A DNA stretch of 64,000 nt from Adiantum capillus-veneris (Eukaryota; Streptophyta; Polypodiopsida; Polypodiales; Pteridaceae). Under the pieces are notes generated by a model. The model was not told the DNA's origin, made no database searches, and saw only the letters and a list, made by a program, of their open reading frames with translations. The position numbers were made by a program, and so were the translations under genes. The DNA lies in NCBI GenBank assembly GCA_014529385.2, contig CM043971.1:25580769-25644768 (forward strand), in the 5' to 3' direction. This document shows, in pieces, positions 38,124 through 49,634 of this stretch. Numbering within the stretch: position 1 is the stretch's first letter; every line of letters starts with the position of its first letter.

Positions 38124-38467
38124 GAAATCATAGTCGTCCTCGACTATGGTGTAGAGAAGATAAAGCATATTCATGAGTCCTTTTCTTAGCGAGTAGAGGA
38201 TCCCTATGTTACCCTACGACATCATTCCATAATGGATGACTAGTCCATTTGGCGCTTGAGAGCCTGAGACTGCCACAAGCATGTCTGCATATTAGTCCTA
38301 TCAGTCTTCCATAGTAGAGTGACAAGCTCTACTTGGTGTTTGGGAGACGTCGTCTCCACAAACTTGATCTAAGCATGCATACTTCTTAACATTTGTGCAC
38401 AAATTAACAAAAAGAGAGTCTTATAAGACAAAAGAAACTTTGTTCATTTAAACATTTTTACATTTGC
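38124..38467. other. Gypsy 3' untranslated stretch
   Basis: Between the pol stop and the polypurine tract. No gene is seen. Confidence 0.5.
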
Positions 38468-39953
38468 CTACTCTAGGGAAGCATTGTAAGCATTGACAAG
38501 GTTTAGGCTATCCTTTAACTGTATGCCCTGCATCCATCTAGCATCTTCAAAAGGATAGTTTTTAAACTTAATAAGATACCGTCGGATAATCTTACCGCCT
38601 CTTAATACCTTGTCTTCATGTCGGAGAATGGACTCGGGTTGCAGCACCTCTTCTTGGTCCTCGATCTCCGGTGGGTCTTCAGTAGTTGGTTCTTGAGGTG
38701 GCTCTCCTTTGTAAGGCTTTAATAGGCTCACATGGAAAGCATTGTGTATGAGCCAATGATTGGGCAACTTGAGTTGATAGGCCATTTCATTGATTGGCCT
38801 AAGAATCTGAAAGGGACCATAGTACCTTTTTGCTAGTTTAGCATAGTACTTTTGGTGTCCTGTAGGATTCTTGCCCGTCGTGTGCCTTAGGAAATTTTAA
38901 TAAGACCCAATCATTTTCTTTAAAGGCTTGGGCTCTTCTGTGCTTGTCAGCAGTAGCCTTTTGCCTTTGTTGTGAGATAGAGATAGCATCCTTAATCTTT
39001 TGAAAAGATTCTTGTAGGTCTCGGCTATACTCATCTGCAGCAAAGATCTTCCCATGTACCTTAAGTAGCAAGGGACTTTTTGATCTTCCCTCTATTACCT
39101 CGAAAGGTGCTTTTCCCGTGGAAGTATGTACAGTGTTATTGTAAGCATACTCCACTAAGGGTAAGTACTTCTCCCATTGGGATCTTTGATCTACTTCCGT
39201 TACATAGGCTTTTAGTAGATCCAGAATTGTTAGGTTAGCTATTTCACTTTGTCCATCCGTTTGTGGATGATAGGCCGAAGAGAAGTTTAGCCTTGTTCCT
39301 AAATTCTCAAAGAGACCCTTCCAAAAATTAATGGTCATTCTAGGATATCTATCCGACACTATAGACATTGGCAAGCCATGGTACTTCAAAATTTGTGAAA
39401 TGAAGAGGGTTGCCATTTGATGGGCTTTGATAGTCTTTTTGACAGGTATAAAATGAGCTTGTTTACTGAACCTGTCTACTATCGTCCATATTCCCGTATT
39501 CCCATGGATAGACTTAGGCAATCCAAAGATAAAATCCATGGATATGCTCTCCCATGGTGAATTAGGGATTGGCAAGGGTTGAAGAAATCCAGGTTGCTTC
39601 CCTCTATCAAATTTTGTCTTTTGGCATACCACACATTTCGAAACATACTCTTGTATGTTCGCCTTCATGGTAGGCCAATAGAAATATGTTTCAATTCCCT
39701 TTAGCGTAGACTGAATCCCTCTATGCCCCACATAAGGAGGAGCATGAGATTCATACATTACTTTCTCACGGAGTGAGTTAGTAACGCATAGTCTATTGCC
39801 ATAGAGAAGATAACCATCTTGTAAAGTGAATGGTTCTTCTTTCTTCCCTAATGCAAGGGCTGAAATCACATCTCTAAAATCGGGATCAGTAGCATACTCA
39901 TCTATCATTGAAAATAGATCATTGTGAGTTTCTATAGAAACCGCATTCACTCT
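38468..39953 (-). pseudogene. Gypsy integrase with chromodomain-like C-terminus
   Basis: Integrase zinc finger H-H-C-C (ESHAPPYVGHRG ... CVVCQKTK), then the catalytic core: D in SMDFIFGLP, D in IVSDRYPRMT, E in QTDGQSEIAN. Then the YLPLVEYAYNNTVH and GKAPFEVIEG blocks, a GPF module (KRYYGPFQILRPI) and IHNAFHVSLLKPY. The tail ESILRHEDKVLRGGKIIRR and YLIKFKNYPFEDARWM is chromodomain-like, as in chromoviruses that target heterochromatin. One frameshift near 38880-38900 separates core and tail. The 5' end of the frame is cut by CACTA at 39953; it resumes at 48093 as ...SRRP|RVNAV once the insert and one TCT are removed. Confidence 0.9.
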
Positions 39954-40085
39954 CACTACAAGAGACTATTCATATTAGCGATGCTCACACAGCGACGCTC
40001 AAAAAAATAATTTCCCGGCGTCGCTATGAGCGTCGCAAATTTACAAGTAGATTTGCGACGCTAATAGCGACGCCGGCTGGGCTAA
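39954..40085. repeat. CACTA left terminal and subterminal repeats
   Basis: CACTACAAGAG, then several GCGACG or CGTCGC copies, including an inverted pair around 40018-40070. These are the likely binding sites of the second-gene (TnpA-like) protein, by analogy with maize En/Spm. Confidence 0.85.
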
Positions 40086-40165
40086 AAAAAATAACAGAGA
40101 GTGCCCAAAAACTCAGATCTCATATCTGAGTTTTTTGGCGCCCTCAAGCAAGAAGCCGGTAACGC

Positions 40166-40201
40166 TCTCCCTCTCTCTCTCTCTCTCTCTCTCTTTCTTC
40201 T

Positions 40202-40245
<44 letters not shown>
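40166..40245. repeat. (CT)n and (CA)n microsatellites
   Basis: About 14 CT units, TTTCTTCTC, then about 21 CA units inside the CACTA element. Confidence 0.9.
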
Positions 40246-40249
<4 letters not shown>

Positions 40250-40320
40250 AGAGGAAGGAGAGCCAGGTATGCTCCTTCCCTCTCCTCACTCTCATGTTCC
40301 CTTCCCCTCTTTCTCTCTCC

Positions 40321-40353
<33 letters not shown>

Positions 40354-40454
40354 AGTGTTTTTGAGTGAGAGAGAGAGAGAGAGAGAGGGAGGGAGAGAGA
40401 GAGAAAGAGTACAAACATAAACAAAAATGCACACACATACATAAACAAAGAATG

Positions 40455-40616
40455 CACACACACATTGAGAGAGGAAAAGAGAGAGAGAGCATGCATAAAC
40501 AAAAAACGCACATATTTAGAGAGGAAAAGAGAGAGAGAACATGCATAAACAAAAAACGCACACATTGAGAGAGGAAAAGAGAGAGAAAACATGCATAAAC
40601 AAAAAAATGCACACAC

Positions 40617-40672
<56 letters not shown>

Positions 40673-40680
40673 AGAAACTA
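40455..40680. repeat. Minisatellite (about 55 bp) ending in (GA)n
   Basis: Three to four units of ATGCATAAACAAAAAA plus GCACAC plus TTGAGAGAGGAAAAGAGAG, then a (GA)n tract at 40620-40666. Confidence 0.85.
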
Positions 40681-40859
40681 ATTTAACGTCGTAGGAAACT
40701 AATTAAAATTAAAAGACCTAAAGATCTAGCCGACGAGGAGTTGAACTCAAGACCTATTATTGAAGTGGGAAATGGCATAACCAATCTATCATACTTGGCA
40801 TGGGTGATAGAAAGGTTATACCATTTATCTCTTTTTATTGGCACACACATCCACACACG

Positions 40860-41050
40860 CGCACACACACAAGAAGAAGAGAGTTATAACGTCGTAGGAA
40901 ACTATCCCAAAAGACGTTAAAGATTAGGTTAGATGTAGACTTACGTTAAATTAGATTTAGATTTATTTAAGTTAAATTAGATTAGATTTAGGTTTATTTT
41001 TAGTTAGATTTACGTTTATTTACGCTAGATTTAGATTTACGTTATATTGG
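40860..41050. repeat. Direct repeat flanking the captured gene, copy 1
   Basis: (CA)n, AAGAAGAAGAGAGTT, then AACGTCGTAGGAAACTATCC and TTAGATTTA-type words. It matches 41563-41750 and brackets the HIPP fragment. Confidence 0.8.
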
Positions 41051-41061
41051 AGTAGATTTAG

Positions 41062-41422
41062 GTCTCCATAGACTGCGATGCCTGCATGAAGCGGGTGAAG
41101 AAAGCCCTCAATGGAATATAGGGTATTGCTGCCTTCACTCATGGTGGGCTCCGTCGATCCAAAAGTAGTGGTGAAATGTCTTCAGAAGATAGGGAAGAAG
41201 GTGGATCTTCAGGGAGGCAAGAGTCACTACATCCCCGACAATGACCATCTAGACAACCTCTAGTCATTCAACAACAACTTCAAAGTTAGTAACAAGAGCA
41301 AGAACGGTCCTAAGGGCCAATTGCTGTCATCAGATGTGGATAGAGATGAGGCAGCGTCACCGCCGGAAGTTAACTCTCACATCTTTAGTGATGAGAATGC
41401 CAACTCTTGCCGAGTTATGTGA
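41062..41422 (+). pseudogene. Captured HIPP (heavy-metal-associated isoprenylated protein) fragment
   Basis: Plus strand from 41062: VSIDCDACMKRVKKALNGI, the start of an HMA domain with its metal-binding CxxC (CDAC). A stop and a short out-of-frame stretch follow (loss of the middle beta-strands), then from 41151 VDPKVVVKCLQKIGKKVDLQ, the end of an HMA domain, then a linker (FNNNFKVSNKSKNGPKG) typical of HIPP proteins, ending at 41419-41421. In plants HIPPs are metallochaperone-like host proteins with a C-terminal farnesylation CaaX box; none is visible here. It is bracketed by direct repeats inside the CACTA, so it is a captured host fragment. Confidence 0.7.
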
Positions 41423-41553
41423 AAAATTATGTGTTAAATCAGTTTTAAGGTTCTTATAATCCCTGCTAGTTTAGTTCTTTTTTTTAAATATAACATAATT
41501 TACGTTAGATTTAGATTTATGTTATATTAGATTAGACTTAGGTTTATTTAGGT

Positions 41554-41562
<9 letters not shown>

Positions 41563-41593
<31 letters not shown>

Positions 41594-41750
41594 GAAGAAG
41601 AGAGTTTTAACGTCGTAGGAAACTATCCCAAAAGACGTTAAAGATTAGGTTAGATGTAGACTTATGTTAAATTAGATTTAGGTTTATTTTTAGTTAGATT
41701 TACGTTTATTTAGATATACGCTTATTTACGTTAGATCGAGTCCACGCAAG
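41563..41750. repeat. Direct repeat flanking the captured gene, copy 2
   Basis: Second copy of 40860-41050, including the CA tract. Confidence 0.8.
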
Positions 41751-42023
41751 AATTACTTACGGTTTAGGGTTTAGAGTTAGACAAATAGTGAAAAGATCTA
41801 CTGTGAAAAGATGTTAAGATGCTCTGAAGTGCTACAGCTAGAGAAGAGGCAAAGGGGTTTTGTCCACTACATGCAGTATCATGTAGACGTGGGTCTGTAG
41901 GTTTCTTGTACCCACAAATATAGGTATTGACCAATAGAGACGAGATTATAACCCGGTGGTTCTGATCTCCGTGCACCTCTAGACCGAGGTGTGCGGGGAT
42001 TGGACATGACTAGAGAATGTGAG

Positions 42024-42025
<2 letters not shown>

Positions 42026-42098
<73 letters not shown>
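42026..42098. repeat. (GA)n microsatellite
   Basis: About 36 units, 60 bp upstream of the transposase start, so in its leader or promoter. Confidence 0.95.
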
Positions 42099-42101
<3 letters not shown>

Positions 42102-42161
42102 CAAAGAATGCCAATAGAATATTAAATTTTTTGTCCAGGTTATAAGATTTTTATCCTCATT

Positions 42162-45100
42162 ATGAGTAGTGACGAGGATGTGGGACCGTCCAACCGAAAC
42201 ACCTATCTCTCAACAAGGGTCTTATGTCCTTGTAATCAATGCAAGCATGCTGTGCGACGGACAAGACGTGTTTCTTTGCAGCACGTTCGCGAATTTGGCG
42301 AGTTCGATCCATCTATTATAGACCGAGTTGTTGCCAATTATAACTCGTCGGGCTCTGACGCTGGCCAACAAGCAGCAATCTTGCAACCCAATAGACGTGT
42401 TCGCAGGCGCTTTGGTCAAGCAGCATATGTGAGGCCACAAGATGTAGCCTCTGACAGCTCGGGGGATGATCATGCAGAGCACATTCCCAACGAGGCAATG
42501 TTTGAGCCCGAGATTGATGAAATGATCGAGACGATCATGGATTCAGAAAGGCTTATCTATGATGATATGAAAAGTGAAGCCGATACGTCATTGTATAATG
42601 GAGCACGTATGTCTAGATTGAAAGCACTCCTGGTTCTTCTCAACATGCAGGCAAAGTTTGGATGGAGTGACACTAGCATCACAGCGCTTTTCAGGCGATC
42701 TATTACAATTAGTTTACTTTAATAAAACTCTAAATGTATAATGATCTGATAGATTTTTACACGATTGTATCGTATTTTTATGTTGTGTAGATTGCTTAAA
42801 GAGCACATACTACCACCTGACAATGTGATGCCAGATTCCCGATATGAAGCAAGAAAGATTTTGCGAAACTTGGGGATGGATTACAATTCTATCCACGCTT
42901 GTCCTAATGACTGCATTCTTTTCAGAGGGGAATACATAGACATGGAGAAGTGTCCGAAATGTGATTCCGAAAGATATCGAGTAGATCTCCACGGGACAAA
43001 TATTCCACAAAAGGTTTTGCGACATTTTCCTCTGCTTCCTCGCATCAAGCATTTCTTCGAATGTAAGTCCATGGCCGCCCTAGCATCATGGCATGAGGAG
43101 AATAAATCTTCGGATGGTGTGCTACGAATTCCTGCAGATTGCGCAGCCTGGAAACATATAGATGGAACATGGTCGGATTTTGCCAGGGAAGCTCGAAATT
43201 TGCGCTTAGGCCTGGCTATGGATGGCGTAAATCCATTTGGTCAAAGATCAACATCTTACAGTGTATGGCCCGTTGTCATCGTCAACTACAACATTCCCCT
43301 GTGGTTGACTACGAAGAAGGGGCACCTATGGCTAAGCTTGATTGTGCCAGGGCGATATAAAGTGAAGAATATGGATGTGTATTTTCGTCCACTATTGGAA
43401 GAGCTACAAAAATTGTGGATTAGCATAGAGGTGGTGGATATGAGCTGACACACAGGTCGACGGAATTCTTTGATCAGAGGCATTCTAATGTGGACCATGC
43501 ATGACTATCCCGGGCTAACAGAATGCTCACGTGATCTATTGACACTCCTCACTCAGACACTGTAAATCTTGTTTTTTCCCATAGTTGATCTATTATCATG
43601 TGTATACATGCAGGGCTTCAAACAAGCGGATACAGAGCATGTGTCACATGTGGACCTAGACTGAATGCACGTAGGACGCCCTCACTGAAGAAGAAAATCT
43701 ACGAAGGTCATCAAGCGTATCTTCCAGAGAATCATGTGTTACGCGATGGATTTTTGGGAAGAGAGCCACCAAGGATGTCTTCACAAGCATGGTTAGAGCA
43801 AAAGGAGATGTGTGATGAAGGATTGCCTACAGGGATGAAGAGACTATCTCTATGGTACGAGTTACCATACTGGCCCCGACTCATGATCAATCACTTGCTC
43901 GATCCAATGCACATATTCAAGAATGTGGGTAATCTACTATGGGACCATCTGACCGGCAAGAAAGATACTTTGGGAGCCAGAGTTGACCTTAGAAATGTAT
44001 TGGCCGCAAACAGTGTCTAATGGATCGATAAAACTCCTTAAAGCACCATGGATTTTCACAGGAGCCCAAGAACGCAAAGTAAAAGAGACCATTCGATCTT
44101 TGCGGACCCCCACTGGCGTAATGCACTCGCTCCGAACGTGTTTTACTAAAGAAGGAAAGTATACCGGTTTGAAGTCACACGATTGGCATAAAATGTGTCA
44201 GGTACGTTCATAGTGGACTTTAATATCATTGCATAAAATGTGGACTTTAATATCATTGCTGCACATACTTTACAGTTTATTTTACCGGTTGCCATTGAGG
44301 GATGTTTGTCTCTCGACGTCCGTAACACAATCTATAAACTTGCGAAGCTGGTGCAATGGATCTCACAAAAGGAGATCAACGTAGACTCCATAGCATTCGC
44401 CAAACTAACTGCTGCGGAGCTTGTGTGCATGTTTGAGAAACATTTTCCTACTACCATGCTAACCATTTAGGTGCATCTTCTTGTTCACATAGTTGATGAG
44501 GTGGAAATAGCTGGCACAGTTCACTCCAGATGGATGTTCTTCTTAGAGCGTTTCATGAAAACGCTTAAGGGATATGTGCGTCAAAAGGCACGTCCGGAGG
44601 GTAGCATGGCAGAAGGTTGGCTGGTATCAGAGTCCCTAGTGTACATTGGAGAGTGGCTAGACGGATTTGATAAAGCCCGGTACACGCTATGGCGAAACAT
44701 AGATGATGAGCGCATATCAGGGATTGTCATGTGCAATCTTGGTGTTGAGAAGAAGATGACGGAAGATCTAGAGGCTAAAATCAATCGATTTTGCATGCTT
44801 CACAATCCAGTGATGCAAAAGTGGATTTCACAATATGAGGATGCAAAGCAAGAGTGACAAAGGGCACGAATCGAGTGGAGACGGGGAAGACGACCACCGA
44901 TGCACTATCCGACGGGTCTGGAGAGCCTACAACCATTCATGAGCTTAAGATGGTTGCACAACCAATTGAAAAGCGCACAACAATGCGGTGAAGAAGTGAT
45001 TGAGGAAGAGTGGGAGTACTCTCGGGGTTGCGCGACCAAGGTAAGTTTGCAATGTACGACTAGCTAGTAAATTTATTTCTAAACGTTTGAACGGCCACTC

Positions 45101-45872
45101 ATAATCTTTGTTCGCTGTAGTATAAGTCATACACAGCAGCATGGTGTAAAGGTCGACATTTTAGGGTGGAACGGATCGACAAAAAGCGTTTTACTCAAGA
45201 TTGTGGAATCATGGCTAATTTGAAAAGTCTAGTCGACGACGTTCCTCTGATGCAGATCCTGTGGTGGCGGAACTCACTTACTTCGTCACGCTACAAGAGA
45301 TTTTGAGGATCGATTACAGAGGATTTCTTGTCGACTTGTTCCACGTGCAATGGTTCAAGATAATCATGGAGGGTCGCAACGCTACTGTGCGTAGAGGAGA
45401 GTCTGGTTTTCTTGAGGTGGATTCTACTAAGAAATGGACTGACCTAAGAGACACTTTCGTACTACCCGAGCATTGTGAACAAGTAAGTATGTAAATAGTT
45501 AACATCCCCCTTTTACAAGTTATGTGCTTGAAAGCTCTCATGTAAGTTATGTGGCTCTGGCAGGTAATATTTCATCCTACAAAGTCTACATCAAACTGGT
45601 TGTATGTCATAGAGGTAGCCCCTCGTAGTGCAAGGACGTATGAAGGCTACCATGTGCCAATCACAACGGCATCAATGGAGGAGATCAGAGAAGATGCTCA
45701 ATCAGAAGCCGCTGCGGTGGTGCCAGACGAGCATCAAGATGCTACTACTCTATATGGGGTGCATGCAGAGGTTCTACAAAATGAAACAGAGGATATGTGT
45801 TTAAACGGAGAGCTCTATATAGATATAGGAAGTTATGCTGAGTTATGCGAGGATGAGAGAGAGATCTCTTAA
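42162..45872 (+). CDS. CACTA transposase, TNP2-like, multi-exon
   Basis: Start ATG at 42162 (MSSDEDVGPSNRNT). N-terminus with CPCNQCKH zinc-binding Cys, then the TNP2 core in successive segments: RLLKEHILPP (42788 on), ACPNDCILFRGEY...CPKCDSERYR, HFPLLPRIKHFFECKSMA, FAREARNLRLGLAMDGVNPF and YSVWPVVIVNYNIPLWL; LIRGILMWTMHDYPG (43473 on); GYRACVTCGPRLNARR, KKKIYEGHQAYLPENH and LLDPMHIFKNVGN (43600-44020); then the DUF4218 part VHLLVHIVDEVEIAGTVHSR and RPEGSMAEGWL (44471-44857); and a DUF4216 part (45261-45870). At least one intron is plausible (about 42700-42787, ...TGTGTAG). Frame breaks near 43400, 43560, 43980 and 44215 could be introns or lesions. It cuts and rejoins DNA at the CACTA ends. 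Confidence 0.85.
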
Positions 45873-46144
45873 AGCCACAAATATTGTATTTCAACAATTT
45901 TGCTCCGTGTTGTAAAAGCTCTGGCTCTCTAAGTACCTTCCATGGTGTATAACGCTCTTTTCTACTCGCGCTCACATCTTTTGATTGAAAATTCTGAGTT
46001 TTCGACTTGCCTCTTCTATCACTCAATTCATTGCGTCATTGTATTTATATGTGTCATTACGTCATTGTATTTAATGGTCTTTGCGTCATTGTCTACTCTA
46101 TTCATTCAATATTAAGTTTAAATATTCGTGTGTTTAATGGAGGT

Positions 46145-47454
46145 ATGGATGATGAGGAGTTTCTTTCTTCTTTGTCACCGCAGCAGCGACAGTGGTACGT
46201 GGAGCGTCATCTCTCTGGCGCATCATCGCGCGTTCCTACTCCATCCGCATCTCCCTCTCCTTCGGAGCATTCGGCGCACTCCGAAGCTTCGGTGTCGACG
46301 AGACGATCTTCACACTCGTCTAGACACCGGCGCTCTAGTGGTGGCGGTGGCGGTTGTTGTGGGGATTCCGCCGCCGATGCCTCCACACCGCCTCGTGTTC
46401 GACGAGGCTCTTTACCCTCCGCTTCTTTGCCCGCCCCCACACCAGCCACAGCATCACCATCTACGCCAGGTTTTGCACGGATGACTGTTCCTAGCAGCTA
46501 CACACCTCTACCTACTCCGCCAGGAGCCACCCCACTCGACACTCCTCGCTTCGGGGCAAAGACGCCGGTGGAGACACCTGACGTCCGTACCCCCATTGAC
46601 ACGTCGCTAGAGACCCCTGCCAGGACACCCAGGTTCACGCGTCACCGACCAGAGGGCTTGCCTTACTCCGTCGACTTCAGCGGCGGTATCATCATGGATG
46701 ATGACGGCAAGAAGGTGATCTCGCGCATGCGTGGTCTTTGCTCTCAACTGTGTAGACACTACATACTAAACAAATGGAGTGAAGTACCAAGTGATTCAAA
46801 AGACAGAGTCATTAGCATACTTCATGATGAGTTTCCCGTTCCAACACGGGATCAGCGCTTCAATGAAGACCTGATGAAGATTCGAATGCGCGAATACTGC
46901 AAACACAAGCGTTCCGAAGTGCAAAAAGCAATCAAGCATGGGTGGAACAGGCCAGATTGGCTGGCCAAAGAAGATTGGAAGAATGCGAAGAAAGCAGCGC
47001 GCGAGAATCCCGACAAGTGGAAGCAACAAAAGGATGCAGCTAGAGCGCGAGTAGAGACAGGGAGCTCGCACCACTTGGGGAGCGGTGGATGGGCATCATT
47101 TGAGGCCGATTTTGTAAGTGTTTTCGCATTGCTCTTTATGTTCGATAGTTTAGGGTTTATGAGTTTTTTAATTCTAACATAATGAAATCTTTGTATGTTT
47201 TGACAGTGGTCGATGACAGGACGTGATCCCACGCCGTACGAGCGCAAGTACGCAGGCAGGAAGGGCTTAAACGCCCTGATGGACATTCTCAGTTCTCGCG
47301 GCAGCATGGTTAGTATTAGGGTTTACTCTTTTCTATTTTTTGTATTGTTTTATAAATGTCCTTATATGTTTATACTTATTGAAAGCTGTCTTATTGTCTT
47401 TTTTTGCAGAATCCAACAGATACGCCGCTTGGATGCGATGAGACGTCTGACTAG
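46145..47454 (+). CDS. CACTA second gene, Ptta/En/Spm transposase-24-like, three exons
   Basis: Exons 46145-47113, 47207-47308 and 47410-47454. Introns GTAAGTG...TGACAG (47114-47206) and GTTAGTATT...TTGCAG (47309-47409) keep the frame and give about 371 residues ending CDETSD. N-terminal 220 residues are Ser/Pro/Thr-rich with a Gly run and repeated TP motifs. The C-terminal part has SEVPSDSKDRVISIL, RPDWLAKEDWKN and HHLGSGGWASFEADF, then WSMTGRDPTPYERKYAGRKG, the order of the plant En/Spm (PF03004-type) protein. By analogy it binds subterminal repeats. The 3' part is duplicated at 19729-20224 with both introns conserved. No stops or frameshifts, so it looks intact. Confidence 0.82.
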
Positions 47455-47810
47455 ACGACGTCAGTTTAGCCGTAGCTAGATAGCATTAGTTTAGGGTTTC
47501 TCATAGCTTATGTATCATGAGACGGATTTTATACTTCTTTTTGAACCATGTATATTATTACATTTGTCACTGTAGTTCATTTTTCCAATCAATTCTTTAT
47601 GCCTACGATGTTGTACAATTGTCATTATTACATTTGCCAATCAATTCATTTTTCCTATGATGTGTACAATTGTCAATTTTACGCTTGTCAATTTTGCAAA
47701 CAATACGTCTTGTGGGTGACTATTTTGGGTCTATTATCTACCCTTGCACTTTTTTTAAAAAGTGAATCAAGTACAATATGGTTGATGGGTGGCAGGGCAT
47801 TCAATTCCCT
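47455..47810. other. CACTA 3' flank
   Basis: AT-rich, with repeated CAATT.ATTTTTCCTATGATGT-type words, matched at 24386-24660. No gene is seen. Confidence 0.5.
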
Positions 47811-48092
47811 GTCACCAAAAAAAAATTCTCTCGGGCGTCGCTATGACCGTCGCTATTTATGTCTCTGTGGCGTCGCTATGAGCGGTGCTATAGACTGTTG
47901 TGTAAACGTCGCTATAACCGTCGCTATGAGCGTCTCTATATAGCGACGCTTATAGCGACGCCTATAGAGACGCATATAGCGACGCTCTCGTAGAGACGCT
48001 ATTAGCGACGATTTTAGCGACGCCGGGGGTTATAAAACCCAGTGTATTTCCGTCGCTAACAGCGTCACAAGAGCACACAACCTCTTGTAGTG
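47811..48092. repeat. CACTA right subterminal and terminal repeats
   Basis: More than ten CGTCGCTAT / ATAGCGACG copies in both orientations, ending CTCTTGTAGTG. The same array, more diverged, is at 24700-24895. Confidence 0.88.
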
Positions 48093-49607
48093 TCTTGGCC
48101 GTCTTGAGAGTGCATCGGCTACTTGATTATGCTTGCCAGTAATGTGAAAATGAAATTGCGAAAGGAAATTTGCCCACCTCATTTGTTTGTCAGAAAGCTT
48201 GGTCTGAGTCATGAAGTACTTAAGACTTTGGTGATCCGTTCGCATAATGAAAGGAGTCCCCAATAAATAGTGCTTCCATGAGTCTAAGGCGTGTAGAACT
48301 GCAAGGAGTTCCTTTTCATAGATGCGTAGAGCTTGCTCAACAGGGTCAAGCCTTCGACTCTCATAACCTATGGCGTGCCCTTCTTGAAGCAAAACGGCTC
48401 CAAGGCAATCACCACAAGCATCACATTAGACCTCAAATGGTTTTGAGAGATCCGGGAGTGTAAGCACAGGTTGAGAGATAAGCTTTTCTTTAAGATTTTT
48501 GAAAGCATTGTTCTCCTTAGCAGACCATGTATACCTAACGCTTTTCTTTGTTAGGTCATGTAATGGTCCCGCAATTAGGGAGAACTTTTCTATGAAGCGT
48601 CTATAGTATGCACACATACCTATAAAGCTTCTTAGTTCATGAAGATTCCTTGGTTTAGGCCATCCTTTTATTACCTCTAACTTTGATGGATCCATTTGGA
48701 TGCCATCTTGAGAGATAATATGACCTAAATATTGAATCTCTTGCAAGAAAAATTCACTTTTCTTTTGATTAACATAAAGTTTATTCTCTCTTAAAACTTG
48801 AAATATTACCTGGAGGTGTTTATTGTGTTCCTCTAATGAATTAGAGTAGATGATAATATCATCAAAGAACACTCTAGTGAAGGTTCGATGAGGCCTAAAC
48901 AGCTTCTCCATCAAGCGGTTGAATGTGGCTGATGCATTGGTCAAGCCAAAAGGCATGACAATATATTCGTAAAGACCAAACGTGGTGCGAAATGCGGTCT
49001 TTACAATATCTTGATCAGCTATCCTTATTTGATGATAGCCACTTTTTAGGTCAATCCTACTGAAGTAGGTCGATCCTTGTAGCTTATCAAATAGGTCTTT
49101 TACCCGTGGAACGGAAAACCTATTCTTGATAGTGATCCTATTTAGTGCTCTATAGTCGACACACATACGATATGTGCCGTCTTTCTTTTGCACTAATAGC
49201 ACAGGTGAGCAAAATGGAGATGAGCTAGGTCTAACCATGCCCTTCTCAACTAACTCATGCACTTGCCACATAATCTCCTCTTGTTGAGCTTGAGAAACTC
49301 TATAAGGAGTTTTATTAGGCGGTGAACTTCCTGGAAGAAGTTCAATTGCATGGTCATCATTACCTCGTTTAGGAGGTAGCTCACAAGGGATGTCATCAAT
49401 AAAGACATCTTGAAACCCCTTGAGAAAATTGGATAACTCTAATTCTTTTTGGTTGCTTTTATTTTGTTTTGCTAAAGCATTAGGTTCATTTTGAGAATCT
49501 TTAACAAAAATCATGTACACTAAAATAGAGCTCTTTATTGACTTGTTGAAAGCTGGTGTATGTACAATGGGTATAGTGCTGCCCATTTCCTTAGCGTCTA
49601 TATACAT
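48093..49607 (-). pseudogene. Gypsy reverse transcriptase and RNase H
   Basis: Minus strand from 49607. RT: VEKGMVRPSSSPFCSPVLLV, MCVDYRALNRITI, RIDLKSGYHQI, TTFGLYEYIVMPFGLTNAS and the catalytic FFDDIIIYS, then YLGHIISQDGI, GMCAYYRRFIEKFS. RNase H follows: CDACGDCLGAVLLQEGH, ESRRLDPVEQ, YEKELLAVLHAL, MRTDHQSLKYF, ADALSRRP. A TAA at 48426-48428 interrupts RT/RNase H; the sister copy at 11150-12059 has CAA there, so it is a C-to-T change. Otherwise the frame is intact to the CACTA junction at 48093, where it continues into integrase at 39953. Confidence 0.92.
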
Positions 49608-49634
49608 ATCTTTTTCCCTGAACTTAAAGGAGAT

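Larger units (their letters stand above)
39954..48092 (+). mobile_element. Complete CACTA (En/Spm) DNA transposon, 8,139 bp
   Basis: The left end CACTACAAGAG (39954) and right end CTCTTGTAGTG (48082-48092) are perfect 11-bp terminal inverted repeats. TCT is duplicated at 39951-39953 and 48093-48095, the 3-bp target duplication of CACTA elements. Subterminal regions are full of GCGACG/CGTCGC words in both orientations. Inside are a captured HIPP fragment, a TNP2-like transposase gene and a second Ptta/En/Spm-like gene, all on the plus strand. It is inserted in a gypsy pol frame, which reads through cleanly when the element is removed. Confidence 0.95.

Noticed and set aside
41062-41422. A functional host HIPP gene
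   Set aside because: In-frame stop, missing middle of the HMA domain, no CaaX end, and it lies inside a CACTA between direct repeats.
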